A stretch of DNA of 64,000 bases from Bradyrhizobium algeriense (GCF_003062295.1 NZ_PYCN01000027.1:1-64000), one strand, 5' to 3'. Shown: positions 1 to 8,146, counted from the first letter of the stretch. Notes: generated by a model from the letters alone, not told the origin. Translations and numbers: made by a program.

Positions 1-96
1 CGGACGTATCAGCTTCTTGATCTCTCGAAGCGACGCCGCCCACAACGCAAGCGTCTCCTCAATCGACGCTGCCCGCGTCCACGATCTCCGAATCAT
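1..96 (-). CDS. IS701-type transposase, N-terminal fragment (cut by window edge)
   Basis: A minus-strand frame starts with ATG at 96 and stays open to base 1 (32 codons). The peptide has the stretch SIEETLALWAASLREIKKLI. This resembles the N-terminus of IS701-family transposases common in Bradyrhizobium, where a helix of the type EETLxLWASSLRxxKxxIRP precedes the DDE domain. The rest of the gene would lie to the left of the window, so intactness and terminal repeats cannot be judged. The neighbouring in-frame ATG candidate at 106 is in another frame and hits a stop quickly, which supports the start at 96. The family call is from memory of the N-terminal motif only. Confidence 0.45.
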   Translation of the reverse strand, partial: MIRRSWTRAASIEETLALWAASLREIKKLIRP

Positions 97-141
97 GGTT
101 GCCCATGGATTCAGAAACCTTCCAAGAACGCAACTGTAATG

Positions 142-1161
142 CTAGGGTCGCAGAATCACGCGATCGCGCGACGAACCGGCCACAGCCATAAATGCCGCCT
201 TGGCCTGTTCCAGCGGATAGATCGCGTTCGGCTTGATCGGGAACGGCTTGAGATGCCCGCCCGCGAAGCCGGGGCCGAGTTCCCTTAAGACCGCGCCGGT
301 CGCGACCGACGACAGGCCGAGCGTATCGATGCCCACGTAAGTGTGCTGGCCACGATAGAACTCCAGGATGTTGAACTGCACGATGCGGTCCACCGCGGCG
401 ATCAGGATCTGCCGACCGCGTAAGCCGAGCGATTTGTGCGCGGCCTCGAAATAGGGATCGCCGACCGTGTTGAAGACGATGTCGGCGCCCTTGCCGCCGG
501 TGAGTTCGCGCACGCGCGCCGCAACGTCGGTGGCGGAGGCATCGACGACATCGACGGGAGAATTGGCGTGGCCTTCATAGAGCTCGCTCCTGCGGACGAC
601 GCCGATCACGCGCGCGCCGTGCCAACTCGCGATCTGTGTCGCCGCCTGCCCGACCTTGCCGTTGACGCCCATGACCAGCACGGTCTCGCCCGCCTTGGGA
701 ATGCCGGCGCGGCGCAAGCCTTCCATCGCGGTAACAAAGGGCACGCCGATGCCGGCCGCCTCTTCCCATGAAATGCCCTTCGGTTTCTCGACCACGGCTT
801 CCGCCTCGATCACGAGATGCGTGGCATGCGTGCCGTCGCGGCGAATGCCGAGATCGCCGGACGAGCCGAACACCTCGCGCCCGATCCACCCCTGCGGACC
901 GTCGATCACAACGCCCGCATAGTCGCGGCCCGGCGTGCGCGGGAATACGGCGTAAGGCATCAGCCCGGTCGCGGCCTTCACGTCAGATGGATTAACGGCC
1001 GCGGCCTTGAGCTCGATCAGCAGATCGTTTTCGCCGCGCGACAGCGCATGCGCCTCGATGACCGGCGAGATCGACGCGGCATCGACGGCCTTCGCCGGCA
1101 GCCGGACACAGCGCGCCTGGACCGTGGCAGATCGAAGATCGGGCTTCTCGGCAAACGACAT
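142..1161 (-). CDS. MDR-family NADPH-dependent oxidoreductase (quinone oxidoreductase-like)
   Basis: This 339-residue protein has the medium-chain dehydrogenase/reductase layout: an N-terminal GroES-like part with AAAVNPSDVKAATG, then a Rossmann part with the nucleotide-binding stretch VMGVNGKVGQAATQIA and a following basic patch (GVVRRSE) typical of NADPH preference. The Cys/His ligands of the zinc-dependent enzymes are not evident, so a zinc-free quinone- or enone-reductase-like activity is more likely than an alcohol dehydrogenase. The ATG at 1161 has a good Shine-Dalgarno (AGGAATG) a few bases upstream. It lies 33 bp downstream of paaK on the same strand, so it is probably the last gene of the phenylacetate transcript. 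The substrate is unknown. Confidence 0.8.
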   Translation of the reverse strand: MSFAEKPDLRSATVQARCVRLPAKAVDAASISPVIEAHALSRGENDLLIELKAAAVNPSDVKAATGLMPYAVFPRTPGRDYAGVVIDGPQGWIGREVFGSSGDLGIRRDGTHATHLVIEAEAVVEKPKGISWEEAAGIGVPFVTAMEGLRRAGIPKAGETVLVMGVNGKVGQAATQIASWHGARVIGVVRRSELYEGHANSPVDVVDASATDVAARVRELTGGKGADIVFNTVGDPYFEAAHKSLGLRGRQILIAAVDRIVQFNILEFYRGQHTYVGIDTLGLSSVATGAVLRELGPGFAGGHLKPFPIKPNAIYPLEQAKAAFMAVAGSSRDRVILRP

Positions 1162-1194
1162 CAGGCATTCCTGCTGGCTTCTGAGCAGCAGGAG

Positions 1195-2526
1195 TTACCC
1201 TTTCGGCCGCTTGTCGTAAACACGTTTCGCCTTGCCGAGCGAACGTTCCAGCGTGTCCGGGGCCACGGCCTTGATGCGGGCGGTGATACCGATGGTGTTC
1301 TTGATGAAGACCGCGACCTTTTCAGCATGCGCGTACAACCCGCTGCCGTCCCAGCTTTCGGGGCGGGCTTCGGCGAGCACGGTCATCTCGTCCATGCGAC
1401 CCTCGCGCGTCAGCTCGATGATGAAATGCCCGCCGCACCAATCGGTCGCCAGCAGCGCTTCCTCGATCTGGGTCGGGAATACGTTGACGCCGCGCAGGAT
1501 GATCATGTCGTCGGAACGGCCCGTCACCTTCTCCATGCGCCGCATGCCCGGCCGCGCCGTGCCGGGCAACAGCCGCGTCAGGTCGCGGGTACGGTAGCGG
1601 ATGATCGGAAAGCCCTGCTTGGTCAGCGAGGTGAAGACCAACTCGCCCTTCTCGCCGTCAGGCAGCACGGCGCCGGTCTCGGGATCGATCACCTCGGGGT
1701 AGAAATGATCCTCCCAGATGTGGAGGCCGTCCTTGCTCTCCACGCATTCCTGCGCCACGCCGGGGCCGATCACTTCCGACAGGCCGTAGATATCGGTGGC
1801 ATCCATGTCAAAGGTCTGTTCGATCTCGGCGCGCATTGCGTTGGTCCAGGGTTCGGCGCCGAAGATGCCGAACTTCAGCGACGATTTGCGCGGATCGAGC
1901 CCCTGCTTCTTGAACTCATCCGAGATCGCCAGCATGTAGCTCGGTGTCACCGTGATGATGTCGGGCTTGAAGTCGTTGATCAGTTGCACCTGCCGCTCGG
2001 TCATGCCGCCGGAGACCGGCACCACCGTGCAGCCTAACCTTTCGGCGCCGTAATGCGCGCCGAGTCCGCCGGTGAACAGGCCATAGCCATAGGCGTTGTG
2101 CATCAGCATGCCGGTACGGCCGCCTGCGGCGCGGATCGAGCGCGCCATCACATCCGACCAGATGTCGATGTCTCCTAGCGTATAGCCGACCACGATCGGC
2201 TTGCCCGTCGTGCCCGAGGACGCATGGACACGGACCAGCTTTTCGCGCGGCACCGCGAACATGCCAAAGGGGTAATTGTCGCGGAGGTCGGTCTTCACCG
2301 TGAACGGGAATTTGGCGAGATCGGAGAGCTGCCTGAAATCGGATGGATGCACGCCCGCCGCATCAAACGCCTTCTTGTAGTGCGCGACGTTGTCATAGGC
2401 GTGCTTGAGCGACCAGGCGAGACGCCTGGTCTGCAGCGCCATGATCTCGTCGCGCGAGGCGCGCTCGGCCTCGTCCAATTCAGCGCTGTAACCGCTTCCG
2501 CTGGATTTCAATCTTGCCATGGCCAT
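1195..2526 (-). CDS. paaK: phenylacetate-CoA ligase
   Basis: This enzyme activates phenylacetate to phenylacetyl-CoA with ATP and CoA, the entry step of the aerobic hybrid phenylacetate pathway. It belongs to the adenylate-forming superfamily: the P-loop-like motif SSGTTGKP is at residues 103-110, ATDIYGLSEVIGPG is in the middle, and the C-terminal AMP-binding cap carries RSDDMIILRGVNVFPTQIEE, where PaaK proteins have this motif. The length, 443 residues, is normal. I chose the ATG at 2526 (MAMARLK) over the longer frame from 2571 because GAGAAGGGAAA sits just upstream. It follows paaI within the paa operon. Confidence 0.95.
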   Translation of the reverse strand: MAMARLKSSGSGYSAELDEAERASRDEIMALQTRRLAWSLKHAYDNVAHYKKAFDAAGVHPSDFRQLSDLAKFPFTVKTDLRDNYPFGMFAVPREKLVRVHASSGTTGKPIVVGYTLGDIDIWSDVMARSIRAAGGRTGMLMHNAYGYGLFTGGLGAHYGAERLGCTVVPVSGGMTERQVQLINDFKPDIITVTPSYMLAISDEFKKQGLDPRKSSLKFGIFGAEPWTNAMRAEIEQTFDMDATDIYGLSEVIGPGVAQECVESKDGLHIWEDHFYPEVIDPETGAVLPDGEKGELVFTSLTKQGFPIIRYRTRDLTRLLPGTARPGMRRMEKVTGRSDDMIILRGVNVFPTQIEEALLATDWCGGHFIIELTREGRMDEMTVLAEARPESWDGSGLYAHAEKVAVFIKNTIGITARIKAVAPDTLERSLGKAKRVYDKRPKG

Positions 2527-2542
2527 GGCGTTTCCCTTCTCG

Positions 2543-3001
2543 CTATCTTTGTGTGGCCCCGTTGTCCGCAACCGGCAGCCACGTTCCGGCGATGGTGCGG
2601 GAATGGCCGCGGAATTCGGCGATCACGACATCGCCAGCGGTGACGCGAACGTCGTAAATCCCGGACCGTCCGTTGCGCGAAACTTCCCGTGCGGTCGCGA
2701 CCAGCACGTCGCCGAGCTTGCCCGGCCTGATGAAGGCGATGTCGCATTGCGCGGCGACGGCGCGTTCGTTACGGGAGTTGCAGGCAAAGGCGAAGGTGGA
2801 ATCCGCCAGCAGAAAGATGAAGCCGCCATGGGCGATGCGCTGGCCGTTGACCATGTGCGGCTGCACCGTCATCGTCAGCGTCGCCTGCCCGGGCTTGACC
2901 TCGACAAGTTTCATGCCGAGGCCCTTGCTGGCGTCGTCTTCCTTCCACATCGCATCCGCGCAGGCGCGGGCGATCTCGTCGGGCGAAAGCGCGACGTTCA
3001 T
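2543..3001 (-). CDS. paaI: phenylacetate-pathway hotdog-fold thioesterase
   Basis: PaaI hydrolyses stalled ring-hydroxylated phenylacetyl-CoA intermediates, returning CoA and preventing a metabolic trap. The protein is about 152 residues with a hotdog fold. The motif GQRIAHGGFIFLLADSTFAFA contains the HGG (residues 58-60) and the Asp (67) used by the PaaI group, and CDIAFIRPGKLGD is the conserved second strand. The start at 3001 (MNVALSPDEIARACADAMW) matches family N-termini. An upstream in-frame ATG at 3055 would add 18 atypical residues. No strong Shine-Dalgarno is seen for either start. It lies between paaE and paaK, and 131 bp separates it from paaE. Confidence 0.93.
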   Translation of the reverse strand: MNVALSPDEIARACADAMWKEDDASKGLGMKLVEVKPGQATLTMTVQPHMVNGQRIAHGGFIFLLADSTFAFACNSRNERAVAAQCDIAFIRPGKLGDVLVATAREVSRNGRSGIYDVRVTAGDVVIAEFRGHSRTIAGTWLPVADNGATQR

Positions 3002-3132
3002 AGCTGATAGCCCGCTCTGCGAGACGGTTCCACGACGTTCTCTCCCTGTGCGCACGGGCCTGTTTGAACAGGCCTCTCTACGTAGTCAGTGTTGGGACGA
3101 AGCACCTGAGGTGTCAACGATCCCGCGATTCC

Positions 3133-4212
3133 TCATACGTGGTCGTAGTCCACTACCACCTTGTCCGAGCATGGCCTCGCCTGGCAGGTCAGGATGAAAC
3201 CCGCCTTCAGCTCCCACGGCTCCAGCGAATAATTGACTTCCATCTGGGCGTCGCCTTCGACCAGCTTGGCGCGGCAGGTCGAGCACATGCCGCCCTTGCA
3301 GGCGAACGGCAGATCCATGCCGGCGCGCAAGGCGGCATCGAGGATGGCCTCACCTTCAGCGACCGGCACCTCGCGTCGTTTTCCATCGATGATCAGGGAC
3401 GCCATCGCCCTGGGCGGCGCGGACGCCTCGATAACTTTCTTGGGGCGCGGCTTACCGCCAAACTCGGAGACAAAGCGCTCGACATGGATGCGATCCTCGG
3501 CAATGCCTATCTCACGGCAGGTCGCTTCAATGTCCTCACTCATGCCCGTGGGCCCGCAGATGAAGACGTGATCGACGCTTGCCGCCGGCACCAGCGAGCG
3601 CAGCAGCACGCGCACCTTTTCGCCGTCGAGCCGGCCATGCAGGATCGGAATATCCTGCTCTTCGCCCGATATGACATGAAAGAGCGAAAGCTGCTGCATG
3701 AACCGGTCCTTCAATTCCTCCAGTTCTTCGAGGAACAGCATGCTCGATGTTGTGCGGTTGCCATAGAACAGGAAGAAGCGGCTATCGGGTTCGCGCGCCA
3801 GCACGCCCTTGACGATCGACAGGATCGGCGTGATGCCGCTTCCCGCGGCAAAGCCGACATAGACCCGCGCCTCGTCAGGCGCATGGGCGACACCAAAACG
3901 GCCGGTCGGCGTCATGACGTCGAGTTCGTCGCCGGTCTTTAGCTCATCCGCAGCCCAGTTCGAGAACGCGCCGCCATCAATCTTCTTAACCGCGATACGC
4001 AACTCGCCATCGTCAGGCCCGGAGCAGATCGAATAGGAGCGGCGTACTTCCTCGCCGTCCATGGTGGTGCGCAGCGTGAGGTATTGCCCGGGCGTGAAGC
4101 TGTAGTCGTCCTCCAGTTCCTTCGGAATGGCAAACGTCATCGACACCGCGTCAACGGCTTCGCGGCGCAGGTCGCAGACGGCGAGACGGTGAAAGCGCGG
4201 TGCGTGGGACAT
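3133..4212 (-). CDS. paaE: ring-1,2-phenylacetyl-CoA epoxidase reductase subunit
   Basis: PaaE passes electrons from NADPH through FAD and a [2Fe-2S] cluster to the PaaA di-iron centre. The 359-residue protein has an N-terminal ferredoxin-reductase domain with the FAD motif RRSYSICSGP and a nucleotide-binding region (GSGITPILSIVKGVL). A C-terminal plant-type ferredoxin domain follows, with CKGGMCSTCRAKL and a fourth Cys in FILTCQARP. The start at 4212 (MSHAPRFHRLAV) has GGGGAAG upstream. The frame stays open for 114 more codons, but that part translates a palindromic repeat and paaD sequence out of frame. A repeat of family A lies between this gene and paaD. Confidence 0.95.
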   Translation of the reverse strand: MSHAPRFHRLAVCDLRREAVDAVSMTFAIPKELEDDYSFTPGQYLTLRTTMDGEEVRRSYSICSGPDDGELRIAVKKIDGGAFSNWAADELKTGDELDVMTPTGRFGVAHAPDEARVYVGFAAGSGITPILSIVKGVLAREPDSRFFLFYGNRTTSSMLFLEELEELKDRFMQQLSLFHVISGEEQDIPILHGRLDGEKVRVLLRSLVPAASVDHVFICGPTGMSEDIEATCREIGIAEDRIHVERFVSEFGGKPRPKKVIEASAPPRAMASLIIDGKRREVPVAEGEAILDAALRAGMDLPFACKGGMCSTCRAKLVEGDAQMEVNYSLEPWELKAGFILTCQARPCSDKVVVDYDHV

Positions 4213-4225
4213 CAGTGCTTCCCCA

Positions 4226-4334
4226 CCGTCATTGTCTGCGACAAACGCAAAGCGTTTGCGCAAGAGAGCGCAGCGAAGCAATCCACCTTTTCTTTGCGGC
4301 TCGATGGATTGCTTCGCTTCGCTCGCAATGACGG
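4226..4334. repeat. palindromic intergenic repeat, family A copy 1 (VIASEAKQS type)
   Basis: The outer ends are CCGTCATTG and CAATGACGG, with inner GCGAAGCAATCC and GGATTGCTTCGC arms, so the whole unit can fold back on itself. It fills the paaD-paaE junction almost completely, ending only 13 bases before the paaE start codon. Three more copies are at 5642, 10838 and 38607. Confidence 0.85.
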
Positions 4335-4345
4335 CATAGAGGACC

Positions 4346-4849
4346 TCAATGACACTTGAAATAGTCGAACGGTTCGCGGCAGCTCTTGCAGCGCCACAGC
4401 GCCTTGCAGGAGGTCGAACCGAACTCGGACAGCAGTTCGGTATTCTGCGAGCCGCATTGCGGGCATGCCACCTGCTGCTCGCCGAACAGCGCGCGGCGCG
4501 AATTTGAGGCCTGCGGCGGAGCGATGCCGTATTCCCTGAGCTTGTTGCGGCCATCCTCGCTCATCCAGTCCGTGGTCCAGGCCGGCGACAGCACGGTGCG
4601 GACGGTCGGCCGGGCGATTCCGGCGCGCTCCAGCGCGAGCTCGATCTCCAGAGCGATCATGTTCATGGCGGGACAGCCGGAATAGGTCGGCGTGATCGCG
4701 ACCTCGACGCGGCCATCACGGACCTCGACCTCGCGCAGCACGCCGAGATCGGCGATGGTGAGCACGGGAATCTCGGGATCGACCACTTGCGCAGCCGCTT
4801 CCCAGGCGCGACGGCGCAGATCGCTGTCGTTGAGAATGGCCGTTACCAT
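4346..4849 (-). CDS. paaD: phenylacetyl-CoA epoxidase accessory protein PaaD
   Basis: PaaD is a MIP18/SufT-like (DUF59) protein needed for a functional epoxidase, thought to help metal-cluster maturation. The 167-residue protein has the DUF59 part with VVDPEIPVLTIADLGVLREV and the PTYSGCPAMNMI motif, whose Cys is the family-conserved residue. A C-terminal zinc-ribbon-like part has CPQCGS, TSCKALWRCKSCREPF and a final CH, typical of PaaD. It overlaps the end of paaC by 7 bases, which suggests translational coupling. Confidence 0.95.
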   Translation of the reverse strand: MVTAILNDSDLRRRAWEAAAQVVDPEIPVLTIADLGVLREVEVRDGRVEVAITPTYSGCPAMNMIALEIELALERAGIARPTVRTVLSPAWTTDWMSEDGRNKLREYGIAPPQASNSRRALFGEQQVACPQCGSQNTELLSEFGSTSCKALWRCKSCREPFDYFKCH

Positions 4850-5619
4850 GTCGCCCCCGGAAAGGTACGCTGCATCGATTGCAGTTCGCTGAGGAGATGG
4901 CCAAGATGCTCGCTGTGGCGGCCGCTGCGGCCGCCCTGCTGCATCCAGTCGTTCTTCGGCAAAGCAAGCGTAGCCTCACTGACGACACCGGTGATCGTCT
5001 TCAGCCATTGCGAACGCAGCGGCGCGGGATCGATGGCGATGCCGGCATCGATCAGCGCGCGCTCGCTGTCGTCGACGGCGAACATCTCGCCGGTAAAGGC
5101 CCAGAGCTCGTCGATCGCAGATTGTGTGCGGCCGTGGCTTTCTTCAGTGCCGTCGCCGAGGCGGACGATCCACTCCGAACAGTGCCTGACGTGATAGGCG
5201 CTTTCCTTTTCCGACTTCGCCGCAATCGCCGCCAGCGTCGGATCGCCGGAGCGCATCATTGCCCGCCAATAGAGATCGGCGAAGGTGGCGTAGAAGAATT
5301 GCCGCACCATGGTACGCGCGAAATCGCCATTGGGCTGTTCCAGCAACAGCAAATTGCGGTACTGCCTGACGTCGCGGAGATAGGCGAACTTGTCCTCGTC
5401 GTTATCCTTGCCCTCGACCTTGGCCGCATAGGAATAGAGCTCGCGCGCCTGGCCGAGCAGATCGAGGCCCATATTGGCGAGCGCCATGTCCTCTTCCAGC
5501 ATCGGCGCATGGCCACACCATTCCGACAGCCGATGCCCCAGGATCAGCGCATCGTCAGCGCGGCGCAGGGTGTAGAGCACCAGCGGCGTTTCAGAGACGG
5601 TAACGTTGGCTTCGGTCAT
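4843..5619 (-). CDS. paaC: phenylacetyl-CoA epoxidase structural subunit PaaC
   Basis: PaaC is the non-catalytic ferritin-like partner of PaaA in the (PaaAC) core that epoxidises the ring of phenylacetyl-CoA. The 258 residues include the typical LYTLRRADDALILGHRLSEWCG start and the helix bundle with DLLGQARELYSYAA and EKESAYHVRHCSEWIVRLGDG (AYHVRH is characteristic of PaaC). The start at 5619 gives a family-like N-terminus. A family A repeat sits between paaB and paaC. The 3' end overlaps paaD. Confidence 0.95.
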   Translation of the reverse strand: MTEANVTVSETPLVLYTLRRADDALILGHRLSEWCGHAPMLEEDMALANMGLDLLGQARELYSYAAKVEGKDNDEDKFAYLRDVRQYRNLLLLEQPNGDFARTMVRQFFYATFADLYWRAMMRSGDPTLAAIAAKSEKESAYHVRHCSEWIVRLGDGTEESHGRTQSAIDELWAFTGEMFAVDDSERALIDAGIAIDPAPLRSQWLKTITGVVSEATLALPKNDWMQQGGRSGRHSEHLGHLLSELQSMQRTFPGATW

Positions 5620-5641
5620 ATCGGTAACCTGCTTTGCTCAG

Positions 5642-5727
5642 TCGTCATTGCGAGGAGCGAAGCGACGAAGCAATCCAGACTTGTTTTGCGGTCCCATGGA
5701 TTTGCCTCGCTTCGCTCGCAATGACGG
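5642..5727. repeat. palindromic intergenic repeat, family A copy 2
   Basis: The unit runs from CGTCATTGCGAGGAGCGAAG to a mirror CTTCGCTCGCAATGACGG, with a second internal pair around GAAGCAATCC. It occupies most of the 113-bp paaB-paaC junction, ending 5 bases from the paaB stop codon. A strong RNA hairpin at this point could affect the stability or relative amounts of paaB and paaC message; that effect is an inference. Confidence 0.85.
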
Positions 5728-5732
5728 AAAAC

Positions 5733-6020
5733 TCACATATGCCCTACTTCGTCGGGCACATCGTAAAACGTCGGGTGCCGATAGATTTTCGATTCCGCCG
5801 GCTCGAACATCATGCCCTTCTCGGACGGATCGGACGCCGTGATCGCATTCGATGGCACCACCCAGATCGAGAGGCCCTCGCCGCGGCGGGTGTAAATATC
5901 GCGCGCGGCCTGCAGCGCCAGGGTCGCGTCGGTCGCGTGCAGTGAGCCAACATGCTTATGCGCCAGCCCGTTGCGGCTGCGGATGAAGACTTCCCAGAGC
6001 GGAATGTTCGGCGTTGCCAT
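5733..6020 (-). CDS. paaB: phenylacetyl-CoA epoxidase subunit PaaB
   Basis: PaaB is the small subunit that bridges PaaAC heterodimers in the epoxidase complex. At 95 residues it has the usual length, with the family start PLWEVFIRSRNGLAHKHVGS, then HATDATLALQAARDIYTRRGEG and the C-terminal IYRHPTFYDVPDEVGHM; the last block is diagnostic for PaaB. It lies 12 bp after paaA on the same strand. Confidence 0.96.
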   Translation of the reverse strand: MATPNIPLWEVFIRSRNGLAHKHVGSLHATDATLALQAARDIYTRRGEGLSIWVVPSNAITASDPSEKGMMFEPAESKIYRHPTFYDVPDEVGHM

Positions 6021-6032
6021 TGCTAGGTCTCC

Positions 6033-7025
6033 CTACTCTGCGGCCTGCAGAGCGGCGCGCTGCCGACGCTTCTCGGCGTAGGCCATCGCCGCCTCGCGTA
6101 CCCAGGCACCATCCTCATGCGCCTTCCGCCGCGCCGCGAGGCGGTCGCGGTTACAGGGGCCGTTGCCGGCCAGCACCTGCTTGAACTCTTCCCAATCGAT
6201 CGCGCTGTATTCCCAGTTGCCCGCTTCGTTCTGCTTCATGCCGGGATCGGGAATCGTTAAGCCCAGGAATTGCGCCTGCGGCACGGTGGCATCAACGAAT
6301 TTCTGGCGCAGCTCATCATTGGAGAAGCGCTTGATCTTCCATTTGGTCGAGGTGTCCGAGTGCTGGCTGGCCTGGTCGGGCGGACCGAACATCATCAGCA
6401 CCGGCCACCACCAGCGGTTCAGCGCGTCCTGCGCCATCGCTTTCTGTTCGTCGGTGCCGCGGCACAGCATCAGCATGATCTCAAAGCCCTGGCGCTGATG
6501 GAAGGACTCCTCCTTGCAGACGCGGATCATCGCGCGCGCATACGGGCCGTAGGAACAGCGGCACAGCGGGATCTGGTTCATGATCGCCGCGCCGTCGACC
6601 AGCCAGCCGATCGTGCCGATGTCGGCCCAGGTTAGCGTCGGATAGTTGAAGATCGAGGAATACTTTGCTTTGCCCGCCAGCATCAGGTCGACCAGCTCTT
6701 CGCGCGAGGTGCCGAGCGTCTCGGCGGCGGCGTAGAGATAGAGCCCGTGGCCGCATTCGTCCTGCACCTTGGCGAGCAATGCGGCCTTGCGGCGCAGCGA
6801 CGGCGCACGGGTGATCCAGTTGCCTTCGGGCAGCATGCCGACGATTTCGGAATGCGCGTGCTGGGAAATCTGCCGCGTCAGCGTCTTGCGGTAGGCCGCC
6901 GGCATCCAGTCGTTGGGCTCGATGCGTTCGTCGCCATCGATGCGGGCCTGAAACTGCGCAGCCCGTTCGGCGTCCTCAATGTTGCGGTCTTCGCCGTCGG
7001 ACGAATTGAGCGCCTGCGTATACAT
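6033..7025 (-). CDS. paaA: phenylacetyl-CoA epoxidase catalytic subunit PaaA
   Basis: PaaA is the di-iron oxygenase subunit that forms ring-1,2-epoxyphenylacetyl-CoA. The 330 residues form a ferritin-like bundle with iron-ligand motifs of the E-x-x-H kind: VQDECGHGLYLYAAAETLG and RVCKEESFHQRQGFE. LPEGNWITRAPSLRRK and FNYPTLTWADIG are further PaaA hallmarks. The ATG at 7025 follows a strong GGGAGG. It is the first structural gene after paaX. The 74-bp gap upstream is strikingly AT-rich and is the likely promoter/operator zone. Confidence 0.97.
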   Translation of the reverse strand: MYTQALNSSDGEDRNIEDAERAAQFQARIDGDERIEPNDWMPAAYRKTLTRQISQHAHSEIVGMLPEGNWITRAPSLRRKAALLAKVQDECGHGLYLYAAAETLGTSREELVDLMLAGKAKYSSIFNYPTLTWADIGTIGWLVDGAAIMNQIPLCRCSYGPYARAMIRVCKEESFHQRQGFEIMLMLCRGTDEQKAMAQDALNRWWWPVLMMFGPPDQASQHSDTSTKWKIKRFSNDELRQKFVDATVPQAQFLGLTIPDPGMKQNEAGNWEYSAIDWEEFKQVLAGNGPCNRDRLAARRKAHEDGAWVREAAMAYAEKRRQRAALQAAE

Positions 7026-7060
7026 GGCGGACCTCCCGGAATTTGTTGGAAGGAAATATA

Positions 7061-7099
7061 TAACATAATTTTAGATACGCAATATATTTCTGTAACATA
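7061..7099. promoter_or_regulatory. AT-rich paaX-paaA spacer with direct repeat TAACATA (candidate PaaX operator)
   Basis: TAACATA occurs at 7061-7067 and again at 7093-7099, 32 bp apart (about three helical turns). Both lie in a markedly AT-rich stretch between the paaX stop and the paaA start, and AATATAT precedes or follows each copy. This is the only clearly AT-rich gap in the operon, so a second promoter for paaA with regulator sites is plausible. No classical PaaX site was identified with certainty. Confidence 0.4.
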
Positions 7100-7969
7100 T
7101 TACGGATCGCCGAAACGCCTCGAAAGTTCCGCGACGGGCTTTGGCAAAGGCCCATTTTCGTTGGTCGCATGGCGGTCAAGCCATTGTTCCGACGCAGAAA
7201 GTAGCGCGCGATAGATTTCGCCGCAGAGCGCGCGGGCCGCCCTGCCCGGCCAGTCCGCCGGCAGCAGCGCGGTCGGCAGCAAGGGATCGCGCAGCACGAC
7301 GCGGCGGTAATGGTGGATCAGGAGAATCCGTGCGGTGAAGGCGTCGGCCTCCGTCAGCCGCTCGCCGCTGACAATCCAGCCGTGCAGCGGCTCGAAGGTC
7401 TTCATGAACTTCTGATAGGCGTCCGCGGTGCGATGCAGCGGCCAGCTTTCGCTGAGCAGGCGCCGACCGCTGTCGTCTTCGGCAGAGACTTCGAGACGAA
7501 TGGCGCCGGCGGCTTCCTCCGGCACCGGCACGCCCGACGGCGCAACCCACACGCCCGGCAGCGGACTGCCGAAACCCGCATTCTTCAGCGCCTCGCGCGA
7601 GGCGTCGCGGTCTTCGCCATTGCCGATCAGCAGCAGCTCGAACCGCCCGGTCCAGTCGGAGGCCGGCGGGCCATAGATGTGTTTCGTTGCGATATCAAAA
7701 GTTTGCCGCCCACTCTGCACCAGACGATAGAAGCTGTTGCGGCCGACTTTATTGCGTTCGAACCAGCCGTCGGCGGTCAGCCGCGACATCGCGGTGCGCA
7801 CCACGCTGGCGTCGATGTCGAGCTCTTGGAAAAACTCCAGCAGCGTGCCGAGCCAGACCGAGCCGCCGCGCGGCACGATGGCGTCACCAAACACGGTGAT
7901 GACGATCGAACCGGTGCGCGACGGTTCGCGCTTCAACTGCTGGATGATGCGGGCAAGCGGTGGCGGCAT
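7100..7969 (-). CDS. paaX: phenylacetate-responsive transcriptional repressor PaaX
   Basis: PaaX is the GntR-like repressor that is released from DNA by phenylacetyl-CoA. The 289-residue protein has the PaaX N-terminal winged helix (SIVITVFGDAIVPRGGSVWL, then ELDIDASVVRTAMSRLTADG, where VRTAMSRL is the recognition-helix region). It continues into the PaaX central domain and C-terminal domain (IHHYRRVVLRDPLLPTALLP is a strong family signature). It is the first gene of the cluster, on the same strand as the operon it is expected to control, so autoregulation is likely. Confidence 0.95.
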   Translation of the reverse strand: MPPPLARIIQQLKREPSRTGSIVITVFGDAIVPRGGSVWLGTLLEFFQELDIDASVVRTAMSRLTADGWFERNKVGRNSFYRLVQSGRQTFDIATKHIYGPPASDWTGRFELLLIGNGEDRDASREALKNAGFGSPLPGVWVAPSGVPVPEEAAGAIRLEVSAEDDSGRRLLSESWPLHRTADAYQKFMKTFEPLHGWIVSGERLTEADAFTARILLIHHYRRVVLRDPLLPTALLPADWPGRAARALCGEIYRALLSASEQWLDRHATNENGPLPKPVAELSRRFGDP

Positions 7970-8019
7970 GCGTCAAGGCATAGCGCGTTTTTCGGGATAG
8001 CGACAACGGCGGCCGGGAG

Positions 8020-8145
8020 TTCTCCCTCGCCCCGCTCTTGCGGGGAGAGGGTTGGGGTGAGGGGCTGCCTCAGCAAACTCGATAGAGGTGAGTCCGCGGA
8101 GGCTCCCCTCACCCGCCGCTTCGCGTCGGCCTCTCCGCAAGGGGA
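8020..8145. repeat. palindromic intergenic repeat, family E copy 1 (LSPQERG type)
   Basis: The outer arms are TTCTCCCTCGCCCC...GCGGGGAGAGG and CCTCTCCGCAAGGGGAA, with an inner GGTGAGGGGCTGCC against GGCTCCCCTCACC. Frames through it give the familiar spurious peptide LTPTLSPQERG. It ends 1-2 bases before the stop codon of the small membrane protein. Copy 2 is at 60775. Confidence 0.8.
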
Positions 8146-8146
8146 A

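Noticed and set aside
4213..4554. N-terminal extension of PaaE
   Set aside because: The extra residues come from paaD sequence out of frame and a family A repeat (the VIASEAKQS pseudo-peptide). The start at 4212 has a good ribosome-binding site.
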